Origin: Martinezella tropici
GTDB lineage: Bacteria; Pseudomonadota; Alphaproteobacteria; Rhizobiales; Rhizobiaceae
DNA length: 64,000 nucleotides
Reading direction: 5' to 3'
NCBI RefSeq assembly: GCF_003287875.1
Contig: NZ_QMKK01000025.1
Location: 441,501 to 505,500 of the forward strand
How positions within the stretch are numbered: the first letter of the stretch is position 1; each line of letters opens with the position of its first letter. The notes under the pieces were generated by a model, which worked only from the letters and a program-made list of their open reading frames with translations, was not told where the DNA came from and ran no database searches. Position numbers and translations under genes: made by a program. This document shows positions 58,433 to 64,000 of this stretch, in pieces.

Positions 58433-59539
58433 TTGATTGGTGAAGCACTTACGCTGCAAGCGCTTGAAAAACGATATGACACATCGCTTGCTGTGGATGG
58501 CATTTCACTGGCCATTCGGGCAGGTGAGTTCCTGTCGATCCTTGGTCCTTCGGGCTCCGGCAAGACGACGCTACTCACGATGATCGCCGGCTTTGAGAGC
58601 CCGAGCAACGGTCAGATAATGATCGGCCGTCGTGACGTTACCTATATGGCGCCAAATAGGCGCAACATCGGTATGGTGTTCCAGCGCTATGCCCTTTTTC
58701 CGCATCTGACGGTGGCAGCCAACATCGCTTTTCCGTTGCGCATGCGCCGAATGGACAAAGATCTCATCAGCCGCAAGGTGGAGGCGGTACTGGCGCAGGT
58801 ACATCTCGACGGCTACGGCGATCGATATCCCCATCAGCTCTCTGGAGGTCAGCAGCAACGCGTCGCCGTCGCTCGGGCGATCGTCTTCGAGCCGCCTGTT
58901 CTCCTTATGGACGAACCACTTGGGGCCCTCGACAAGAAACTGCGCGAGGCGCTGCAATTGGAAATCAAGAGCTTGCAGCAACGGCTTGGGGCGACCGTCG
59001 TCTATGTGACGCATGACCAGGAGGAAGCACTCACCATGTCTGATCGCGTTGCAGTGGTGGCAGAAGGCCGGTTAGCCCAAGTGGGATCACCGCTCGATCT
59101 TTACCATTCGCCTGTCTCAGCCTTCGTCGGAGACTTCATTGGTCGCATGAACTTTCTCGACGGCGAATATCTCGGTCGAGATAACGGGAAGCACATGGTA
59201 CGGCCTAAGGGCGGCAACGTCGTTGCTACCGCGGCTAACGAAGGCGGGGCAAGCCCCTTTGCCTCTCGCCAAGCTGTCACTATCGCGGTTCGCCCCGAAC
59301 GGTTGTCGTTAGCGCCTCATGGTCGCGACCGTGGTGCCATTATGACGGGCACCATAGACGCAACCGTTTTCGCCGGGTCGTTTTTCCTCTTCTTCGTGCG
59401 AACCCGGAACAGCGATGATCGTTTGCTCCAGATCCAGATGCCCGTTGGGCATGTGGCGGCAGGCCTTCATCAGGGAGACTTGGTTGACGTTATCCCAGAG
59501 GCGAACGCCTTACGGCTGTTTGCAAAAGCGGGGGTCTAA
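58433..59539 (+). CDS. ABC transporter ATPase, spermidine/putrescine (PotA) type
   Basis: A 368-residue ATPase. TTG start at 58433 right after AAGGAGAGGAAC; the ORF upstream runs through the divergent region and is rejected. Marks are Walker A LGPSGSGKTTLL, Q loop MVFQRYALFPH, signature LSGGQQQRVAVARA, Walker B VLLMDEPLGALD, and the H loop VYVTHDQEEA, followed by a TOBE-type C-terminus (AVRPERLSLAPHGRD). It belongs to the 3.A.1.11 polyamine/opine/phosphonate family. It is the first gene of a four-gene importer unit and two bases separate it from the next. Confidence 0.94.
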   Translation: MIGEALTLQALEKRYDTSLAVDGISLAIRAGEFLSILGPSGSGKTTLLTMIAGFESPSNGQIMIGRRDVTYMAPNRRNIGMVFQRYALFPHLTVAANIAFPLRMRRMDKDLISRKVEAVLAQVHLDGYGDRYPHQLSGGQQQRVAVARAIVFEPPVLLMDEPLGALDKKLREALQLEIKSLQQRLGATVVYVTHDQEEALTMSDRVAVVAEGRLAQVGSPLDLYHSPVSAFVGDFIGRMNFLDGEYLGRDNGKHMVRPKGGNVVATAANEGGASPFASRQAVTIAVRPERLSLAPHGRDRGAIMTGTIDATVFAGSFFLFFVRTRNSDDRLLQIQMPVGHVAAGLHQGDLVDVIPEANALRLFAKAGV

Positions 59540-59541
59540 TC

Positions 59542-60441
59542 ATGGCGTCATCCTTCGCGAGACAATCGACCGGCACTTTCCGCAGCTGGATCCTCACAGG
59601 GTCGGTCCAACATTATTCGCCACTATTGGCCATCTTGCTGATCCTGCCGCTGCTCCTCCTCTTGGCGGGAGGCTTCGTCTACCCGGTGGTCAGACTTATC
59701 GGTATCAGCCTTTCCGGAGAAGCTCCGCTTGCCCCCTACCAGCGTGTCTTCGACAGTCCACTTTATGTTCAGGTCCTACTTAGAACCTTCCGCATCGCGG
59801 CGATCGTAACCGTTGCCTGTTTTGCAATCGGTTATCCGACCGCCTATGCAATCGCGCGCATGCGCGGCAAGTTGGTAAAGCTCGGAACGGCATGCTTATT
59901 CATTCCGCTATGGACCTCGGTGCTTGTCCGTTCCTATGCCTGGATCGTGCTGCTAGGGCGCAACGGCATCATCAACGACGGGCTGATCCAGCTCGGTGTT
60001 ATCTCGACACCGCTGAAAATGCTCTATACGGAGGGCGCTGTCATTCTCGCGATGACGCATGTGCTGATGCCCTTCATGATCCTGCCGATCCATTCTGCCC
60101 TGCGTTCTGTGCCGAGCGCATATGAGCAGGCGGCACGAAATCTCGGTGCCAGCCGGATCGTCGCCTTTTGGCGCGTGACCTTTCCACTTAGCCTATCCGG
60201 CGTCTTCGCCGGCTGTGTGATCTGCTTCATTCTCGCCATCGGCTTCTACATCACCCCCGCCCTAGTCGGTGGACCCGGCGCGCTGATGATGGCGACCCTC
60301 ATCGGCCAGCAGACAATCGTCCTTCTGGATTGGCCATTTGCGGCCGCCCTGTCAGTCATCCTGCTCAGCGCGACATTACTGCTGGTGCTGCTCTTTCGCC
60401 GCGCGCTCTCTTTCAGCAAAGGTTTGAACAGTGTCCATTGA
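59542..60441 (+). CDS. ABC transporter permease, PotB-like
   Basis: A 299-residue inner-membrane protein with about six membrane segments. Marks are ILLILPLLLLLAGGFVYPVVRL at the N-terminus, ACFAIGYPTAYAIARMRG, and the EAA loop EQAARNLGASRIVAFWRVTFPLSLSGVFAG that contacts the ATPase. Next to the ATPase and overlapping PotC-like gene by 11 bp. Confidence 0.93.
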   Translation: MASSFARQSTGTFRSWILTGSVQHYSPLLAILLILPLLLLLAGGFVYPVVRLIGISLSGEAPLAPYQRVFDSPLYVQVLLRTFRIAAIVTVACFAIGYPTAYAIARMRGKLVKLGTACLFIPLWTSVLVRSYAWIVLLGRNGIINDGLIQLGVISTPLKMLYTEGAVILAMTHVLMPFMILPIHSALRSVPSAYEQAARNLGASRIVAFWRVTFPLSLSGVFAGCVICFILAIGFYITPALVGGPGALMMATLIGQQTIVLLDWPFAAALSVILLSATLLLVLLFRRALSFSKGLNSVH

Positions 60442-61291
60442 ATCTCAACCCTTGACGCAGCGATTGACAACATCGTCATCCGACGCCCGGCGGTTTCGCC
60501 CGATCTGGTCACGAGTGGGACGACACGCATCCAATCTGATGATTGCGGCGGTGCTGTTCTTTCTCGTCCTTCCGACTCTGCTGGTGATACCACTGGCACT
60601 CAGCAACGCCTCCTATATCACGTTCCCGCCGCAGGGGCTGACCCTGCGCTGGTTCGAAGCGTATTTGTCCGATCCCGACTGGCTGCGCTCGACCATTTTC
60701 AGCCTACAGATCGCCGCGGTAACCACGGTGGTAGCGACGACCATCGGGACGATGGCGGCGGTTGCTCTCGTACGTGGCAAACTACCGGGCAAGGCACTGC
60801 TGCAGGCCCTCTGCCTCGGACCGATGATCGTGCCGGCAATCGTCTTCGGCGTGGCGCTCTATCTGGTCTTCTCACCGTTACAACTGACAGGAAATCTGAC
60901 CGGATTCGTCCTTGCCCATTCGGTGCTGGCGGTACCTTTTGTCGTTATCATCGTTTCCGCAGCGTTGGAGAGAATGGACCCGTTGCTGGAATTGGCGGCT
61001 TTGAGCTGCGGAGCGGACCGGCTCAGAGCCTTCTTTGCCGTGACACTTCCCAATCTCGCGCCGGCGGTCGCGACGGCCGCGGTCTTTGCTTTCCTGACCT
61101 CCTTTGACGAGGCGACCGTGGCATTCTTCATCTCAGATACCGGCGGGAAGACGATCAGCCGGAAAATGTTCGAGGACATCGATTTCAACCTGACACCTGT
61201 CATTGCCGCCGTCTCGGTCATCATTGTTGCCGTTTCGCTGCTTTTGATGGGCTCCATACATCTCCTGAACAGCCGCCGGGAGCAGCACTAG
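60431..61291 (+). CDS. ABC transporter permease, PotC-like
   Basis: A 286-residue inner-membrane permease, GTG start inside the end of the preceding gene (11-bp overlap). It has about six segments (LMIAAVLFFLVLPTLLVIPLAL, TVVATTIGTMAAVALV, LGPMIVPAIVFGVALYLVF, LAHSVLAVPFVVIIVSAAL) and the EAA loop LELAALSCGADRLRAFFAVTLPNLAPAVATAA. The tail (MGSIHLLNSRREQH) is cytoplasmic. Confidence 0.93.
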   Translation: MSIESQPLTQRLTTSSSDARRFRPIWSRVGRHASNLMIAAVLFFLVLPTLLVIPLALSNASYITFPPQGLTLRWFEAYLSDPDWLRSTIFSLQIAAVTTVVATTIGTMAAVALVRGKLPGKALLQALCLGPMIVPAIVFGVALYLVFSPLQLTGNLTGFVLAHSVLAVPFVVIIVSAALERMDPLLELAALSCGADRLRAFFAVTLPNLAPAVATAAVFAFLTSFDEATVAFFISDTGGKTISRKMFEDIDFNLTPVIAAVSVIIVAVSLLLMGSIHLLNSRREQH

Positions 61292-61336
61292 CGGCAAAAC
61301 ACCCGCTGTAGGCGGGACAATAAGAGGGAAAAATTG

Positions 61337-62407
61337 ATGACAATAAGAGCAGCCATCCGGCTGAGCGGCGTTGCTATGTTTTGCGCAGCCATTCTTCTGG
61401 GAGAGACACCCGTTCCGGCACTTGCCAGTGAGCAGGTCGTAATCGCCACGACTGGCGGCGCCTATGATGCGGTGCTACGCAAATGGTGGTTCGAGCCGTT
61501 CACCGCTAAGACTGGTATACAGGTCGTTTCTGTAGCGGCGACCAACGCGGAGATGCGCGCTAAGGCGACCGCGATGGTGAAAACCGGCAATGTCAGCTGG
61601 GATCTCTACCCCGATGGAGAAATCCAAGTGAGCTCAAAGGATCATCTCGCGATTTCCGAACCACTTGACAGTTTTTGCACACAATTTAGGGACCGTCAGG
61701 ATCTCGTTTCCGATGCTTGCATCCCGGCCGGCGTGCGGCTGTTTTCGACAGCCACATTGATGGCCTACGATCCGCAAGCCTTCAAAGGCAACCAGCCGGT
61801 CACCTGGGCGGATATGTGGGATACTTCAAAGTTCCCGGGCGGACGCTCATTTCCGAATTTCGACGATCCGTGGCGCGTCATGGCAGCTGCCCTTTTGGCA
61901 GATGGGGTCAAACGCGAGAACCTGTTTCCGCTCGACGTCGATCGCGCTCTTAAGAAGCTTGACGCATTGCGGCCGTCCATCTCGCTCTGGTGGAAAACCG
62001 GGGATCAGAGCGTCCAGGGGTTCCGTTCGAGCGATTACAGCATCGGACAAATCTGGCTAACGAGGGCAAGCGCGCTTAAGGCGGAAGGCCGTTCAATCGC
62101 CTGGTCGAACAAGGCGGCATTTCTGGTGGGCGATCGCCTCACCGTTATCAGGGGAGCGCCCAATCGCGACAATGCTCTGAAACTCATCGCCTTCTGGTTG
62201 GATTCCCCTGATATCCAGGCCAAGGTGTGCGAGGCATTATTGTGCACGCCACCTAGCAGCGCGGCGATTATGATAATGCCGCAAGCAGTTCGCGACCAGA
62301 TGCCGAGCGCCGAAGACGTGCGCGACAGCATCGTCATTCCAGATGCCAAATGGATCAACGATCATGCCTCGGAGTTACTGGAGAAGTGGAACAACTGGGT
62401 TCGCTAA
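61337..62407 (+). CDS. ABC transporter substrate-binding protein, PotD/PotF-like
   Basis: A 356-residue periplasmic protein. ATG 61337 (MTIRAAIRLSGVAMFCAAIL) follows AGAGGG; the TTG one codon earlier is rejected. Signal cleavage is likely after ALA (ASEQVVIATTGGAYD). The EQVVIATTGGAYDAVLRKWWFEPFTAKTG start, WDLYPDGEIQVSS and the WADMWDTSKFPGGRSF block fit the SBP_bac_8/PotD-like family. The ligand is most likely a polyamine-like or amino compound, by the company of an aminotransferase operon under the same operator. Confidence 0.9.
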   Translation: MTIRAAIRLSGVAMFCAAILLGETPVPALASEQVVIATTGGAYDAVLRKWWFEPFTAKTGIQVVSVAATNAEMRAKATAMVKTGNVSWDLYPDGEIQVSSKDHLAISEPLDSFCTQFRDRQDLVSDACIPAGVRLFSTATLMAYDPQAFKGNQPVTWADMWDTSKFPGGRSFPNFDDPWRVMAAALLADGVKRENLFPLDVDRALKKLDALRPSISLWWKTGDQSVQGFRSSDYSIGQIWLTRASALKAEGRSIAWSNKAAFLVGDRLTVIRGAPNRDNALKLIAFWLDSPDIQAKVCEALLCTPPSSAAIMIMPQAVRDQMPSAEDVRDSIVIPDAKWINDHASELLEKWNNWVR

Positions 62408-63073
62408 AACAGGATGACGACGTGAAAACATTGTGCATGATCATACGGTGCCACGACGTTTGAAAGATGAGTGTTTAGCGATCGTTCATTGAATGAACGC
62501 TCGACGCCGGCGCACCCCAATACACCTCTGCAAGAGGTCCGCCTGCGAGCAGAAAGGCTCGAAGCCGGGCGGGCCTCTCTTGCCTAATGAGGTGGAAGAT
62601 TGGAATTTCGCTGATGATAGCCTCGACCGCAGTGACCGCGCCTGCGGTCCTGGTGTTGAATCCCAAATGTCTCGGCCTGCAAAGCGTCGAGACAATTCAC
62701 GGCTGGATGCCCAAAAGACTCCGGCGAACGGACATTTCGCAAACACATAAGCGCCTGGAGTCTCTGAGGAGACAATGTCCGCAAGCTATTTGGTCTTTAG
62801 GTGCGGCATTTAAAGAGATGAACCACCACCTTCATGCTCAGAAGTTAAACTTGACTTCTCATTTGCTATATAAGAACATAAAGCGAACATTCGGATTTTT
62901 CCGTGACCTGCGCAGGGCAGATTATTGGGCAGGCGCCCTCGAAATCCGAATTCGATCGAAGGGCTGAAAGATCTCTTCTGCTACCTATCCGCCTTGCATA
63001 GAATCAATATCGGACTGGCGTTGTAGTCGGATCGTACCTACAACTGGAATCATCAGAAAGGGTCCCGCTCTCC
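62408..63073. other. Long intergenic region with one small inverted repeat
   Basis: About 665 bp separate the importer from the HEPN-fusion gene. A GTTCATT-g-AATGAAC type inverted repeat lies at 62483-62499. Some reading frames are open (for example 62587-62967) but lack ribosome sites and protein-like composition, so none is called. It may be a decayed region. Confidence 0.5.
62483..62499. repeat. Inverted repeat CGTTCATT-G-AATGAACG
   Basis: A perfect 8-bp arm inverted repeat around a single G in the intergenic gap 76 bp after the binding-protein stop. It has no T-run, so it is not an ordinary terminator; a protein-binding site is possible. Confidence 0.5.
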
Positions 63074-63970
63074 ATGAAGTTCAGCCTCGATCATCTGCCG
63101 GAACGCAAACGCCTCGAACTGTCGCGAATTGTCGAGATCGTGCATGAAGAATTCGAGGATGCGTTGAAGGAAGGTACGGCCGATTTCAAGAAGAAGGGTC
63201 GCATCCTCAAGATCATTCTTTTCGGCTCCTATGCTCGTGGCAATTGGGTCGATGAAGAGCATACCGGCAAAGGCTATAAGTCCGACTACGATCTGCTGGT
63301 GATCGTCAACAATCGCAAGCTGACCGACTTCGGCCTATACTGGCGCAAGGCGGCCGACCGCTTTCCGCGCATCATCAAGCCGCCGGTGAGCCTTGCCGTG
63401 CATTCGTTGCGTGAGGTCAACACGGCACTGAAACTCGGCAATTATTTCTTCAGCGAAATCCGTCGCGACGGCATCGTTCTTTACGAACTCGACGACGAGG
63501 AACTTGCCGAGCCAAAGACACTCACACCAGCGGAGGAATATCGCGCCGCTCGACAACATTTTAAGAGATTTCACAGAAGCGAAAAATTTCTTAAAGTTGC
63601 CCGCTTTTCCGCAAGCGAGGGCGATACGGACGAAGCGGCGTTCCTCCTCCATCAAGCGATTGAACAGGCGTATTCGACCTTACTCCTGACATTGACGAAT
63701 TACAGCCCTGCCTCACACAACCTCAACCATTTAAGGACACTTGCCGAAGGCCGCGATCAGCGGCTTGCCGAGATCTGGCCACAAGATAGTCAACGCTATA
63801 CTGCCTGGTTCAACATTATCAACCAAGCCTATGTGAAAGCCCGCTATTCCGAGCATTTCAAGATCACCGAAGAAGCGCTCGTCTGGCTTGGCGAACGTAC
63901 AGGCGCACTACAGCAATTGGTAAAAGCGATTTGTGAAGAGCATATCGAAAAGCTGCGGCAAAAGCTCTAA
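63074..63970 (+). CDS. Nucleotidyltransferase (MNT) - HEPN fusion protein
   Basis: A 298-residue protein with two domains. Residues 1-130 are a minimal nucleotidyltransferase: IILFGSYARGNWVDEEHTGKGYKSDYDLLVIV shows GS and D-x-D (SDYD). Residues 150-290 are a HEPN domain (YRAARQHFKRFHRSEKFLKVARF, FLLHQAIEQAYSTLLL, AYVKARYSEHFKITEEAL) with an RYSEHF that resembles the R-x4-6-H motif of HEPN nucleases. When separate genes, MNT and HEPN proteins form toxin-antitoxin pairs where MNT AMPylates HEPN; here both are in one chain. ATG 63074 has AAAGGG about 10 nt upstream. Function, possibly defence or stress, is inferred. Confidence 0.85.
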   Translation: MKFSLDHLPERKRLELSRIVEIVHEEFEDALKEGTADFKKKGRILKIILFGSYARGNWVDEEHTGKGYKSDYDLLVIVNNRKLTDFGLYWRKAADRFPRIIKPPVSLAVHSLREVNTALKLGNYFFSEIRRDGIVLYELDDEELAEPKTLTPAEEYRAARQHFKRFHRSEKFLKVARFSASEGDTDEAAFLLHQAIEQAYSTLLLTLTNYSPASHNLNHLRTLAEGRDQRLAEIWPQDSQRYTAWFNIINQAYVKARYSEHFKITEEALVWLGERTGALQQLVKAICEEHIEKLRQKL

Positions 63971-64000
63971 GCGCTGTTGGCAATCGCTTATCGACGTTCT

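Noticed and set aside
62587..62967. 126-residue plus-strand ORF in the gap before the HEPN fusion gene
   Set aside because: No ribosome site and mixed composition (Arg/Leu/His rich without domain pattern); treated as non-coding.

Overview
This is a 64 kb stretch of a GC-rich alphaproteobacterial genome. Gene content and protein style point to the order Rhizobiales, most likely Rhizobium, and the mix of conjugation genes with catabolic and surface-polysaccharide cassettes suggests a large secondary replicon (megaplasmid or chromid) or an integrated conjugative region. No rRNA, tRNA, CRISPR array or complete insertion sequence was seen. Replicon type and genus are inferences.

Layout. (1) 1-7.3 kb: the end of a peptide-transport/dipeptidase cluster, then a ribose-type ABC importer (binding protein, double ATPase, permease) that is probably for myo-inositol: two GGAA-N6-TTCC sites of the kind described for IolR lie upstream. 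A DUF1993 gene diverges from it. (2) 7.3-9.9 kb: galE overlapping a phosphonate monoester hydrolase/sulfatase-like enzyme. (3) 10.1-24.9 kb: one same-strand type I secretion locus: a small membrane protein, a 2806-residue repeat protein, two small exported proteins, an HlyB-type ABC exporter, an HlyD-type adaptor and an exported trypsin-like protease. (4) 25-29.1 kb: a BetR-like response regulator convergent with a hybrid histidine kinase that is coupled to an exported molybdopterin-oxidoreductase-fold protein apparently lacking the cofactor cysteine; then a small glycosyltransferase-like gene. (5) 29.2-34.6 kb: traA relaxase, divergent traC and traD, and only the first codons of a traG-like gene. 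(6) 35.1-41.5 kb: surface-polysaccharide genes (nucleotide-sugar dehydrogenase, epimerase, initiating sugar transferase, O-antigen ligase/polymerase, GT25), a decayed membrane-protein gene and an IS66 remnant. (7) 42.1-52.2 kb: a virB1-virB11 type IV secretion operon with eexN and a trbM-like gene, divergent from a winged-helix regulator. No virD4/traG coupling-protein gene is intact here. (8) 52.8-62.4 kb: an apparently undescribed amine-utilisation-like regulon: class III aminotransferase, acetolactate-synthase-like ThDP enzyme, SDR and an unusual response regulator in one overlapping operon; a GntR/FadR-type repressor; and a divergent Pot-type ABC importer, with two identical 16-bp palindromes at the regulated promoters. 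(9) 63.1-64.0 kb: a nucleotidyltransferase-HEPN fusion protein.

The strongest candidates for new biology are the giant repeat protein with its dedicated exporter and protease, the GntR regulon of unknown substrate, the shared palindrome-like promoter element joining the two halves of the conjugation system, and the sensor kinase paired with a probably cofactor-less molybdo-enzyme fold.
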